Positions 43,587 to 52,379 of a stretch of 64,000 nucleotides of DNA are shown here, in pieces (the stretch's first letter is position 1; each line of letters opens with the position of its first letter). Position numbers and translations under genes: made by a program. The stretch is from an uncultured Ruminococcus sp. GTDB lineage: Bacteria > Bacillota > Clostridia > Oscillospirales > Ruminococcaceae. Under the pieces are notes generated by a model that was not told where the DNA came from, did no database searches, and was given only the letters and a program-made list of their open reading frames with translations. The DNA is taken from positions 124,001 through 188,000 of the forward strand of contig CASEUJ010000018.1 of the NCBI GenBank assembly GCA_949291125.1, in the 5' to 3' direction.

Positions 43587-45602
43587 CTAGCAATGACGCA
43601 GCATCCCTTGGACAATCTCATTCATATCCACATCATAGCCAGCACACTGCATAGAATAGTACAATAGGATATAGTAAGTATCTTGCATGGTGATCCGTCC
43701 ATCACATGTGACGTCCATGCAAAGGAACTGCGCTGCGGTAAGCTGCGGCATGTTTCCGACGGAGATCTCCGCATAAATGCGAAGCGTCAGATAGGCATCC
43801 CATATTGTCACAGTGCCGTCCTGATCGGCATCGCCAGGAAGCGCTTTATGATCATCTGGCGTCGGATCCGTTGAAACAGAGGTACTCTCTGTCACTGTGG
43901 TGATCTGCGTCAAATATGATGGCTCTGTCAGTTGCGATGTCATGGCTGTAGTTGTTTCCAGCGTCAGATCGGTTGTGGCGGATGTCGCAATGGTTACCGT
44001 AGTCGCTGTTTCCCATGGCGTAGTCACCGTCGTCGCGGTCGTCGCCGTTGTCCGGATTGTCGCGGCAGTTGTCGTCGTAACAATCGTCCATATTGTAACT
44101 GCCTCTGTCGTTGCTTCCGGCACGGTTGTACAGCTCGTTTCCGATCCCGTCGATACAATACCGTCGTTGTTATCAAGCGTGGTCGTTGTTTGCGTCGTTT
44201 CTAAGGGCAGTTCTCCTGACGCCATATCTGTTGTCGCAACTGTTGTCTGCGTTGTTACAACCGGAAAGGTAGAAGTAGCGTTTTCCACAGTTGTTTCCTG
44301 GTTCATTCCATCTTCCGTATCCGTCCCCATAGGCGGCATCTCCGCTGTCACAGTCGTTGTTGTAACAGCCGCCATCTCTATTTCCTCAAATGCACACGCC
44401 CATTTCACGGCATATGCCTCCAGCGTAGAATTCAGATATCCAACAAGCAGCGTGCTTTCCGGAAAGACATCTGGCGAATCTGCAATCTCGCAGTCTTCGC
44501 TCAAGCATAACACAACACTGAGCATATTACAATCAGCAAATGCATTGGCGCCGATATAGGAAACGTGCTCCGGGATCTCAATGTCCCAAAGCTGTATACA
44601 CCCCCGAAAGGCACCATCATCGATGATCTCCAGCGAATCCGGAAGTGTAAGATCGGAGATACTAAGACAATCCATAAAGGCATTTTTTCCGATTTCCGCT
44701 ATGCCCTCCGGCAAATCGATCTGCTGTATCGTCGTCGAGCCGCAGAAGGCATTGTCAGCAATCCGCATCATACCACTCGGAATCACAACAGCATTGACCG
44801 TCTGATTGCTGCTTAAAAATCCACCGGCAAGCAGACGCACTTCTGATGGAATCTCGATCCAACTGCTGCTGCCCTGATAGGTGAGCAGAACGCCATCACA
44901 GATGACAAAATCGGAATCCTGCACCGACATAAATCCGCTTTGCCAGAACGCATCCACACCAACGGCTTCCACGCTTTGCGGAATCGAAAATTCCTTTAGA
45001 CTCGAGCACATGGAATACGCATAATCGCCGATCGATTCGAGCCCTTCCGGCATCCGTACCGCACGCAGACTCGTACAGCGGCTGAATGCATATGCCCCGA
45101 TCGTTTTCAGCCCGCTTCCGCAATCGATCTGTTCGAGCGTTTCACATCCATAAAAGGCATAGTTTCCAAGCTGGGTCAACGTATCCGGCAGATATACTGA
45201 TCGGAGTGCTGTACAACCTTCAAACGCATGCCCACCGATCGTTTCCAGTCCATCGGAAATTGTAACGCGTTCGAGTGCAGCACAGTTTGCAAATGCACCA
45301 TTTCCGATGATTGTAACGGTAATGGGAACAGAAACTGTTTCCAGTGTTTCACTCCCTTGAAACGCCTGTGGCGCAATTTCCGTCACGGGAAAGCCATCAA
45401 TTGTTTCCGGAATCACAGCCTGCGTGGTACCCTCTTCCACACCTGTTATCGTCAGCGTTCCAGATGACGACTGGGTGTAATACAGCACACTGTCAGATTG
45501 CTCTGCCACCTCCGCATGGCACTGCAACGGACTCAGAAAAGCCGCCACCAGCATCGAAGCCATCCCGACCGCAAGCAATTTTTGTAATATGGCGTTGTGC
45601 AT
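43587..45602 (-). CDS. Secreted LRR (BspA-like) protein with type I dockerin
   Basis: A 671-residue secreted protein: signal peptide (1-30), about nine LRR_5 repeats (about 60-395; units such as IG.HAFEGCTALRSVYLP), a Thr-rich linker of about 180 residues (about 410-590), and a C-terminal dockerin (about 592-655) with GDADQDGTVTIWDAYLTLRIY and MDVTCDGRITMQDTYYILLYY as the calcium repeats. It has no catalytic domain. It should be carried on the cellulosome or on a cell-surface cohesin, acting as a binding or adhesion module (inference). AAGGAAG precedes the ATG. It lies 70 bp downstream of a similar LRR-dockerin gene. Confidence 0.88.
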   Translation of the reverse strand: MHNAILQKLLAVGMASMLVAAFLSPLQCHAEVAEQSDSVLYYTQSSSGTLTITGVEEGTTQAVIPETIDGFPVTEIAPQAFQGSETLETVSVPITVTIIGNGAFANCAALERVTISDGLETIGGHAFEGCTALRSVYLPDTLTQLGNYAFYGCETLEQIDCGSGLKTIGAYAFSRCTSLRAVRMPEGLESIGDYAYSMCSSLKEFSIPQSVEAVGVDAFWQSGFMSVQDSDFVICDGVLLTYQGSSSWIEIPSEVRLLAGGFLSSNQTVNAVVIPSGMMRIADNAFCGSTTIQQIDLPEGIAEIGKNAFMDCLSISDLTLPDSLEIIDDGAFRGCIQLWDIEIPEHVSYIGANAFADCNMLSVVLCLSEDCEIADSPDVFPESTLLVGYLNSTLEAYAVKWACAFEEIEMAAVTTTTVTAEMPPMGTDTEDGMNQETTVENATSTFPVVTTQTTVATTDMASGELPLETTQTTTTLDNNDGIVSTGSETSCTTVPEATTEAVTIWTIVTTTTAATIRTTATTATTVTTPWETATTVTIATSATTDLTLETTTAMTSQLTEPSYLTQITTVTESTSVSTDPTPDDHKALPGDADQDGTVTIWDAYLTLRIYAEISVGNMPQLTAAQFLCMDVTCDGRITMQDTYYILLYYSMQCAGYDVDMNEIVQGMLRHC

Positions 45603-45672
45603 ACCGTTTCTTCCTTTCTTTCAAATTTCCTTTTCCTCTTAAAAATTCGGGTTAATCCATCTGTTTTGGTTA

Positions 45673-46995
45673 TCAGGGTATGATCCCGGCGGAAACCTTT
45701 GCATAGTGCAGCAGGATTTGATAGGAATCCTTTAAGGTAATCTCGCCGTCATTGTCATAATCGGCGGTATACTGCTGTACTTTTGTCAGCTCCGTTGGTT
45801 TCCCGACACTGCGAAGCGCATATTCCACCAGAACCAGAAAGGAATCCTGGATCGTGATGATTCCGTTTTCATCAAAATCGCCGCGCAGATAATCGAGCGC
45901 ATAGAAAGTGCGGCAGTATTTTTCCGCATATGTATTCGCAGTCGAAACAAGCATGCCATGGATATCGGCAGTAGAGAGCGTAGCAGCATCATCGCAGATT
46001 TGACATGCCGCATTGGGAATAGAGATATACGTCAAACTAGTACAACCGTCAAATACACCGCTGTCGATCTTGGTGAGTGTTTCTGGCAGCAGGATCGTTT
46101 CGATGAAGGTACAATCCTGAAATGCAAAACTGCCGATCGTTGTTATCCCCTCTGGAATGGTGACCTCATACAGTTCTGTGCAGCCATGAAATGTCATATT
46201 GGCAATCTGCGTCATCGATGCAGAAAGCTTTACCGTTTCCAGTGATTTGCAATAGCTGAATGCATGATTGCCCAGACGCGTCACGCTATCCGGAAGTATG
46301 GCAGATCGCAGCGATGTGCACCAATGAAAGGCATATTCCCCGATCGTCTTCAACTCGTGCGGCAGCTCAATTTGCTGTAGGGCAGTACACTGATCAAAGG
46401 CAAATGCATCAATTGCAAGCAGCGTTTCGGGCAACGTGATCTCCACGATCGCATCACAGCCGGAAAAGGCAAATCCAGCTATGGTACGGACACCGTCCGG
46501 GACGGTGACACGTGCATCACTCCCACAATACGCAAGCAAAATACCATCGCCGGCAAGAACGAAGTCCGTTTGCTGCTGCGAAATCCATGGTGTCCCCTGT
46601 ACAATGCCCCAACCGATCTCTGTCACTGTGTCAGGAATCCTAAGTTCGGTCAGCCTTGTGCAATTCTGAAAGGCAAATTCTCCAATCCTGCGCAGCGAAT
46701 CCGGCAGCGTGACTGTGGTCAGATAGGTACAGTCTTTGAACGCATATCCCTCAATCTCCGTCACTGGGCAGCCATCGATCTGATCGGGAATGATCGCTTC
46801 ACGAATCGAAGCGCGTGCATTCTGAATAATGACCTCACCGGCAGATGAAATGGTATAGTAAATATAATTGTCATATAACAGCCGTTCGTCAGTCTGTGCT
46901 GCCGCAAAAAACGGCTGTATGTGCAACAGCATACATGTAAGTGCGGTCAGAACACAAGCCATACGCCGCATCCATTTGAATTGCAATTTTGTCAT
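45673..46995 (-). CDS. Secreted LRR (BspA-like) protein with type I dockerin, shorter paralogue
   Basis: A 440-residue secreted protein. Signal peptide (about 1-33), about ten LRR_5 repeats (about 60-350) and a dockerin directly after a short spacer (about 372-440), with GDFDENGIITIQDSFLVLVEYA and ADYDNDGEITLKDSYQILLHYA. In contrast to the 671-residue paralogue there is no Thr-rich linker. ATG 46995 has a G-rich site (GGGGGG) directly upstream. The two are probably co-transcribed and arose by duplication. Confidence 0.87.
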   Translation of the reverse strand: MTKLQFKWMRRMACVLTALTCMLLHIQPFFAAAQTDERLLYDNYIYYTISSAGEVIIQNARASIREAIIPDQIDGCPVTEIEGYAFKDCTYLTTVTLPDSLRRIGEFAFQNCTRLTELRIPDTVTEIGWGIVQGTPWISQQQTDFVLAGDGILLAYCGSDARVTVPDGVRTIAGFAFSGCDAIVEITLPETLLAIDAFAFDQCTALQQIELPHELKTIGEYAFHWCTSLRSAILPDSVTRLGNHAFSYCKSLETVKLSASMTQIANMTFHGCTELYEVTIPEGITTIGSFAFQDCTFIETILLPETLTKIDSGVFDGCTSLTYISIPNAACQICDDAATLSTADIHGMLVSTANTYAEKYCRTFYALDYLRGDFDENGIITIQDSFLVLVEYALRSVGKPTELTKVQQYTADYDNDGEITLKDSYQILLHYAKVSAGIIP

Positions 46996-47041
46996 CCCCC
47001 CTTCTGTCCATCTGATCAAAAGACATTGCGCCCTAAACAAA

Positions 47042-47073
47042 ATGAGCCGTCGCCAAAAACGGCGGCAGCTCAT
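47042..47073 (-). terminator. Terminator after the priming sugar transferase gene
   Basis: On the minus strand ATGAGCTGCCGCC pairs with GGCGACGGCTCAT, followed by TTTTGTTT. Confidence 0.7.
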
Positions 47074-47136
47074 GACAATATTGCACAATTTTCAGGCACA
47101 ACCGCAACATATTCCTGCGGTATTGTGATATCTGAT

Positions 47137-47838
47137 CTATACGGCGCCGTCTTTGCGCAAAACAGCTCGAACTGTGCGAAGCAGAATCTTTACATCAACT
47201 GGAACAGAACGCTCGCGGATGTATTTCAAGTCGAGTTCCACCCACTCATCAAACATGATGTTACTTCTGCCGGAGCACTGCCAAAAACAGGTGATCCCGC
47301 CCTTGACATCCAGACGGTGCATCTGATATGGTGTATACTGTTCCACTTCGCGCGGAAGCGGCGGACGCGGTCCCACAAGACTCATTGAGCCACCAAGTAC
47401 ATTGAAAAACTGTGGCAATTCATCGAGACTTGTTTTACGCAGGACCTTGCCAATCGGCGTAACACGCGGATCATTTTTGATTTTGAAAACCGGACCTCTT
47501 GCTTCATTCTGCTCGCGCAATTCCTCCAGGCGGCGCTCCGCATCGATGTGCATCGTGCGAAACTTGTACATGGTAAAGAACCTGCCGTCCTTGGTGACAC
47601 GCGTCTGCTTAAAGATGGGATTGTGAAAATCCTGCAAAAAGATCATCAGTGCGATCAACAGCATCGGTACACTAAAGGCAACGATCGCCGCAATTGCACC
47701 ACAGATATCCATCAGACGTTTGCAGATCAAATAAGATCTCGTCTTTTTCTCCACAAGAACAAATTCTTTTCTGGCTTCCTCTGCCTGAGAAACGATCGAT
47801 ACATCATCGTCGTTTAATAAAACTCCTATATTTTCCAT
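47137..47838 (-). CDS. Undecaprenyl-phosphate sugar phosphotransferase (priming transferase)
   Basis: A 233-residue polyprenyl glycosylphosphotransferase (WcaJ/PglC-like catalytic unit). After about 35 polar residues comes KRLMDICGAIAAIVAFSVPML (the membrane or re-entrant helix), then FKQTRVTKDGRFFTMYKFRTM, the catalytic Asp-Glu of KTSLDELPQFFNVLGGSMSLVGPRPPL and KGGITCFWQCSGR. It starts surface-polysaccharide repeat units by moving a sugar phosphate onto undecaprenyl phosphate. It stands alone: other polysaccharide genes are not adjacent. It has a long leader. Confidence 0.9.
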   Translation of the reverse strand: MENIGVLLNDDDVSIVSQAEEARKEFVLVEKKTRSYLICKRLMDICGAIAAIVAFSVPMLLIALMIFLQDFHNPIFKQTRVTKDGRFFTMYKFRTMHIDAERRLEELREQNEARGPVFKIKNDPRVTPIGKVLRKTSLDELPQFFNVLGGSMSLVGPRPPLPREVEQYTPYQMHRLDVKGGITCFWQCSGRSNIMFDEWVELDLKYIRERSVPVDVKILLRTVRAVLRKDGAV

Positions 47839-48158
47839 AAAAACCCTTGTCCTCTCCTTGAAACAGTCTGATGAGGCTTAGTCAGGATCTTATGCCAAAA
47901 TAGAAGATGTTCTCTGTCGGATTTGATTTGTCGGGAAGTGGCAATCAGGAAAGTGGTGTCACACCGACATATATGTACAAAGAACAAGGCATAAAACCTG
48001 TATTCTCATACAGACCCCTGTTTGGCTGGAATGTCCCGTCGATCTTATACGAAAGACCCAAAACAGCATATCACATCATACTCATCCATTGTATGGTGCG
48101 TGCTTTTTACGGACCATTGCGGCGCATCCCCTCAAATGTACCGCTCTAAAGTGTTATC
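47839..48158 (-). promoter_or_regulatory. Long 5' leader of the priming sugar transferase gene
   Basis: About 315 bases from the predicted transcription start (near 48152) to the ATG. It has no convincing protein gene and matches no riboswitch I can recognise. An 11-codon frame beginning ATGGTCCGTAAAAAG near the 5' end might be a leader peptide, but it has no clear ribosome binding site. Confidence 0.45.
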
Positions 48159-48188
48159 ATTATAGCACTTTTTGCAGTATTTTGTCAA
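48159..48188 (-). promoter_or_regulatory. Promoter of the priming sugar transferase gene
   Basis: Minus strand: TTGACA (48188-48183), 18-bp spacer, TATAAT (48164-48159). Confidence 0.82.
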
Positions 48189-48305
48189 CGTCATATTTTC
48201 ACAATAAACAGAGAAATACAAGGGCACTTTTATGCAAACAGACAGAAATCTCGTCGAAATTGCGTGAACTTCTGGAAATACCGTCAAGATTTTCCAGCAA
48301 ATCAT

Positions 48306-48548
48306 TTAGGACAGGACAGTATAGAGCGATGCAGTGTCCTCTTTCTTTACAAATTCAGGGGTCTGTTCCACCCGAACCGTGAGTGCCTTTTGTCCCATCT
48401 GGATCTCCAACACATCGCCAGGTTTTACGGCATAGGATGCACGTGCGACTTTGCCGTTGACCAAGATCTTTCCAGCGTCACACGCTTCGTTTGCCACAGT
48501 CCGGCGCTTGATGAGCCGGGAAATTTTCAGGTATTTATCGAGTCGCAT
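48306..48548 (-). CDS. rqcP: RqcP-like S4-domain RNA-binding protein
   Basis: An 80-residue protein made of one S4 domain (MRLDKYLKISRLIKRRTVANEACDAG, then VNGKVARASYAVKPGD). It matches RqcP (YabO/Hsp15-like), which helps the RqcH system add C-terminal tails to stalled peptides on 50S subunits. It lies 6 bp downstream of mazG and is the last gene of the operon, a common mazG-rqcP linkage in Firmicutes. Confidence 0.92.
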   Translation of the reverse strand: MRLDKYLKISRLIKRRTVANEACDAGKILVNGKVARASYAVKPGDVLEIQMGQKALTVRVEQTPEFVKKEDTASLYTVLS

Positions 48549-48554
48549 GATGAT

Positions 48555-49358
48555 CTATACTCCTTCCGTCTGGCTAGTGATGTCTGTTATGTTGTTCCAC
48601 CGTGCTTCTGAGAGCGTGTCCATCGATACGCCGACATCACAGCAGAGCGTTTCCGCTGCGGCAAACCGCCGGATGAAATCATTTGTTTCGTCGGTCAGTG
48701 TCTGTTCAGACTGAATGCCGCCAGTTTGGGCTATGCCAGTGCAGATAAACAGCAACTTCCCCAGTGCCTCTCCGAGAGCTGCGATATCGCCATTGGCGTT
48801 TGCCGCTTTGATTCTTGCGGTGTATCGCTCCAAAGCATCATAGAGCGCGTCTTCTTCCAGAAATGGCATTCTTGCCTTGGAGGCACGTTTATAGACCTTC
48901 TGTGCCCGCATTAACGCCGGCAGCGTCTTTGCCACAGATTCTAGCGTTTCGGTGCGCGTAGTCTGGTGCTTGGTAGCTTCTTTAATGGTATCCCAGTTCT
49001 GAAGCACCTGTTCCGTGGTATCTGCCTGAACTGTGCTGAACACATGAGGATGGCGCACGATCATTTTGTCACAGATATCGGTACAGACATCATCGAGTGT
49101 AAAATGTTCCTGTTCCCGTTCGATCTGAGCGTGAAACACCACTTGCAGCAGCAAATCCCCCAGTTCTTCTCTTAATAGTACCGGATCATCTTGATCAATC
49201 GCCTCAATGACCTCATAGGTTTCTTCGATCAGTCCGCTGCGAATAGATTTGTGCGTTTGTTCCTTATCCCACGGACAGCCCTCTTCACTGCGCAGAAGCC
49301 GGACAATTTCAACCAGATCATCGATGGTATAGCGTTCTTTGCGTTCATAGGGTATCAT
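48555..49358 (-). CDS. mazG: Nucleoside triphosphate pyrophosphohydrolase MazG
   Basis: A 267-residue protein with two MazG domains. The N-terminal one has CPWDKEQTHKSI, EETYEVIEAI and the EELGDLLLQVVFH metal-binding motif; the C-terminal one is more divergent (LGEALGKLLFI in place of the EE..D pattern), so it may be structural. It hydrolyses nucleoside triphosphates to monophosphates and pyrophosphate, cleaning the nucleotide pool. Confidence 0.92.
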   Translation of the reverse strand: MIPYERKERYTIDDLVEIVRLLRSEEGCPWDKEQTHKSIRSGLIEETYEVIEAIDQDDPVLLREELGDLLLQVVFHAQIEREQEHFTLDDVCTDICDKMIVRHPHVFSTVQADTTEQVLQNWDTIKEATKHQTTRTETLESVAKTLPALMRAQKVYKRASKARMPFLEEDALYDALERYTARIKAANANGDIAALGEALGKLLFICTGIAQTGGIQSEQTLTDETNDFIRRFAAAETLCCDVGVSMDTLSEARWNNITDITSQTEGV

Positions 49359-49393
49359 ATTGCATTACGCCCTCCTTTGAAAGCAGCGATCAG

Positions 49394-50401
49394 TTATCTT
49401 GCATCCACAAAGCCCACCTTGCGATAGACCTTCTGAACAATGCGTGATGAATATGCTAGTGCCTTTGCATCAGATGCAGTGTAACACTCCTTCAAAAATG
49501 CTTTGTCAGCAATGAGCTTGGTATAAGTTTCCTGCATCGGACGAAGATGATCGGCAACCGCCTCGCCGACTGCAAGCTTAAAGTCACCATAACCTTTACC
49601 ATCAAACTCGCGCTCGATCTGGGCATAGGATTTGCCAGTGACGCTTGCATAGATCGACATTAGATTATTAATCCCATCCTTGCCATCGGCATAGCGCACG
49701 ACGGTTTCGCTGTCGGTGACAGCACGCTTACACTTGCGGATGATGGTATCCTTGTCGTCGAGAATGAGGATGCAGGCATTCGGGTTGGGATCGGACTTCG
49801 ACATCTTCTTCGCCGGATCCTGTAACGACATGATCTTGGCTCCCACCGGCGGGATATATGCCTCCGGCAGAGTGAAGAATTCGCCATAGCGCTGGTTAAA
49901 ACGTTGCGCAATATCCCGAGTCAGCTCGAGATGCTGCTTCTGATCGACGCCCACCGGTACGAGATCAGCATTATACGCTAAGATATCTGCCGCCATCAAC
50001 ACCGGATAGGTGAACAGTCCTGCATTGATATCGTCCGGGTGGCGCTGGCTCTTATCCTTGAACTGAGTCATGCGGGAGAGTTCGCCGAACTGAGTGTTAC
50101 AGCTTAAAACCCAGCTCAATTCCGCATGAGTGCGGACATGGCTCTGGATAAAGAGGATGGATTTTTCCAGGTCGATGCCGCATGCTAATAGCAGTGCATA
50201 TGCCTGTAGACTGTTCTGGCGCAGCTTAACCGGATCCTGACGCACGGTAATCGCGTGCATGTCAACAACGCAGTAAACACAGTTGTATTCATCCTGCAAA
50301 GGTCCCCAGTTGCGGATCGCGCCGATATAGTTGCCGAGTGTAAACGTGCCTGTCGGCTGAATGCCGCTAAAAATGAGTTTCTTTTTCTGTTGTTCTGCCA
50401 T
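49394..50401 (-). CDS. trpS: Tryptophan--tRNA ligase
   Basis: A 335-residue class I synthetase charging tRNA-Trp. The HIGH-like motif is TLGNYIGA and the KMSKS motif is intact (PAKKMSKSDPN). GIQPTGTFTLGN at the N-terminus is typical of bacterial TrpS. It is preceded by the unknown gene with only 5 bp between. No T-box leader is visible, as the gene is inside an operon. Confidence 0.96.
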   Translation of the reverse strand: MAEQQKKKLIFSGIQPTGTFTLGNYIGAIRNWGPLQDEYNCVYCVVDMHAITVRQDPVKLRQNSLQAYALLLACGIDLEKSILFIQSHVRTHAELSWVLSCNTQFGELSRMTQFKDKSQRHPDDINAGLFTYPVLMAADILAYNADLVPVGVDQKQHLELTRDIAQRFNQRYGEFFTLPEAYIPPVGAKIMSLQDPAKKMSKSDPNPNACILILDDKDTIIRKCKRAVTDSETVVRYADGKDGINNLMSIYASVTGKSYAQIEREFDGKGYGDFKLAVGEAVADHLRPMQETYTKLIADKAFLKECYTASDAKALAYSSRIVQKVYRKVGFVDAR

Positions 50402-50406
50402 CGTGA

Positions 50407-50979
50407 TTACACGCCTCCCTGATTTTTCTTCGATGCCGGATTGTGTGGTGCTGCCGCACGATCTTTCATCTGTGCGGTGCGCAGCTCCTGCATCACTCTC
50501 TGATAAAGCGCATAGATCGTTTGCATATCCCGGCTCGCATCGATTGCCTCTGTGGGAACAAAGACCTTGCGGTAAATGCCGTTTTTGGTCATCAGGAAGA
50601 TGTGGTGTTCCAGTCCGACCGGCAGATCGAGCTTTGTGGTCTTTTCTGCCTCGCCGAGGATGCGGCTGGCATTTGCCACTAACATGCGTCCTACCTGTAC
50701 CACCGCTGGATAACGTGTTGCCGCACCGGTATACGATCCACCATTGTTGAAATAGAGGTTCGATGCACCGTTGATATATACCACCAATGTGATCAATGCC
50801 TGCGGATTGACAGGGATGTCCACCACAACGCCGTAAATAGTGTCGTTGGACGGTACCATACCCTGAAATTGTTTTGCGGACAGGTGCAGCGATGCACCGC
50901 GTGTCATCAGATAATTTTCGGTGACAAGAAAGTGGGCGTCACCCGTTTTTCTCTTCTTTTGCTGTGCCATATGAAACAT
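50407..50979 (-). CDS. Protein of unknown function
   Basis: A protein of about 190 residues that I do not recognise. The start is ATG 50979 (AAAGGA 4-5 bases upstream); ATG 50970 (MAQQKKRK) is an alternative. A basic N-terminus is followed by a compact alpha/beta-looking region (VVVDIPVNPQALITLVVYINGAS, then NGGSYTG and VQVGRMLVANASRIL) and a Lys- and Asn-rich tail. There is no signal peptide or membrane helix, so it is probably cytoplasmic. Its place between an aminotransferase and trpS in a tight operon does not reveal a role. Confidence 0.65.
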   Translation of the reverse strand: MFHMAQQKKRKTGDAHFLVTENYLMTRGASLHLSAKQFQGMVPSNDTIYGVVVDIPVNPQALITLVVYINGASNLYFNNGGSYTGAATRYPAVVQVGRMLVANASRILGEAEKTTKLDLPVGLEHHIFLMTKNGIYRKVFVPTEAIDASRDMQTIYALYQRVMQELRTAQMKDRAAAPHNPASKKNQGGV

Positions 50980-51010
50980 CAATTCCTTTCGTTTTGAAAA
51001 AGTCATTTCG

Positions 51011-52204
51011 TTACGCTAAAAAGTCATGCGTCATCTTACCAAGGATCTCAACACCCCTGACGATCTGTTCGTCCGACGGCGTGGAGAAATTCAGGCGGAT
51101 CGAAGACGTCGGTGCGCTTTCGTCAACAAGGAATGCGTTACCCGGTACCACGGCGATTTTGTACTGTTCCACTGCCGTTTTACAGAATGCCGGCATGTCG
51201 GCATCCTCTGGAAGCGTACACCAGATAAACAGGCCGCCCTCAGGCATTTCCCACTGAATCTTCGGCGAGAAGTGTTCCCGGATGCCGTCTGCCATTAGAC
51301 CACACTTGTGGCGATAGATATCGCGCAACCCTTCAAGATACTGCGGCATGTCGGTGCGTTCGAGAAACTCCGCACAGATCGCCTGTGCCCAGATGTTAGT
51401 ATGTACGTCCGACACCTGTTTGCAAACGGTGATCTTCGAAGCTATCTCTGCCGGTGCAATGGCATAGCCAACACGCAGCCCCGGTGCAAGGATTTTAGAG
51501 AACGTGCCGGAATAGATGACGCGTCCCTCGGTATCCATACTCTTAATGGACGCCACCGGTTCACCGGCAAAGCGCAGGTCACCATAGGGGTTGTCTTCTA
51601 AGATGATCAGATCATACTTGCACGCCAGATCATAGAGTCCCTTCCGCTTTTCGAGCGACATAACCCGCCCGGTCGGATTCTGGAAGTTCGGGATGACATA
51701 GACCAGCTTGGGGTGTGCGCTTTTCCGGATCGCGTCCTCGAGCGCATTCAGATCCATGCCGTCGCGTTCCATCGGAACGCCCACTAAGTCTACACCATAA
51801 GAACGGAAGGCATTGAGCGAGCCAATAAAGCTCGGCGATTCACAAAACATCGTATCTCCCCGATTGAGCATCACCTTGCAGGAAAGCTCATTTGCCTGTT
51901 GTGCACCGGAAGTGATGATGAGATCGTCTACCGCTGGATCAAAACAATTTTGCTCTGCCATGCGTGCTTTCAAGAGGTCACGCAATTTCGGATAGCCTTC
52001 GGTAATGTTGTATTGCAGCGCCAGAATCGGATCTTTTGCAAACAGCTCTGCCGAGATCTCTCGAATTGTTTCAGTAGGGAATGCCTCGGGTGCCGGACTG
52101 CCGGCAGCGAAGGAAATCACGCCGGGCATGCCGGTGAACTTCAGAATCTCTCGGATCGCAGAGGGCTGTAGTGCGCTGACATTTTCAGAAAATGCATATT
52201 TCAT
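51011..52204 (-). CDS. PLP-dependent aminotransferase (class I, GntR-associated/2-aminoadipate type)
   Basis: A 397-residue fold-type I aminotransferase. Features are the N-terminal SAIREILKFTGMPGVISFAAGSP, YNITEGYPKLRDLL, IPNFQNPTGR, LEDNPYGDLRF with the cofactor-binding Asp and Tyr, and the Schiff-base Lys in SGTFSKILAPGLRVGY. The family includes 2-aminoadipate, aromatic and branched-chain aminotransferases; the substrate is not decided by the motifs. It lacks the GntR DNA-binding domain of the MocR regulators. It is the first gene of the five-gene operon. Confidence 0.9.
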   Translation of the reverse strand: MKYAFSENVSALQPSAIREILKFTGMPGVISFAAGSPAPEAFPTETIREISAELFAKDPILALQYNITEGYPKLRDLLKARMAEQNCFDPAVDDLIITSGAQQANELSCKVMLNRGDTMFCESPSFIGSLNAFRSYGVDLVGVPMERDGMDLNALEDAIRKSAHPKLVYVIPNFQNPTGRVMSLEKRKGLYDLACKYDLIILEDNPYGDLRFAGEPVASIKSMDTEGRVIYSGTFSKILAPGLRVGYAIAPAEIASKITVCKQVSDVHTNIWAQAICAEFLERTDMPQYLEGLRDIYRHKCGLMADGIREHFSPKIQWEMPEGGLFIWCTLPEDADMPAFCKTAVEQYKIAVVPGNAFLVDESAPTSSIRLNFSTPSDEQIVRGVEILGKMTHDFLA

Positions 52205-52293
52205 AGTTGCGTTTGCTCCTTTTTTTCAAGGTCACCGACGCGACGCAGGGCGGCATCAATAGCACTGCACCGCAAAGATCGGTCGGCAATTCT

Positions 52294-52322
52294 ATTATAA
52301 CACATATTTTCCGTTTCGGCAA
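52294..52322 (-). promoter_or_regulatory. Promoter of the aminotransferase-trpS-mazG-rqcP operon
   Basis: Minus strand: TTGCCG (52322-52317), 17-bp spacer, TATAAT (52299-52294), with TG upstream (TGTTATAAT). Confidence 0.82.
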
Positions 52323-52379
52323 CATAAATTTTCATTAACGCAGGAATTTTCATACGTCCGCCGGAAAGGAACGAACGCC

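Noticed and set aside
43897-44559. 220-codon plus-strand frame rich in Val and Ser
   Set aside because: It is the mirror of the Thr-rich linker and LRR part of the minus-strand LRR-dockerin gene; no ribosome binding site.
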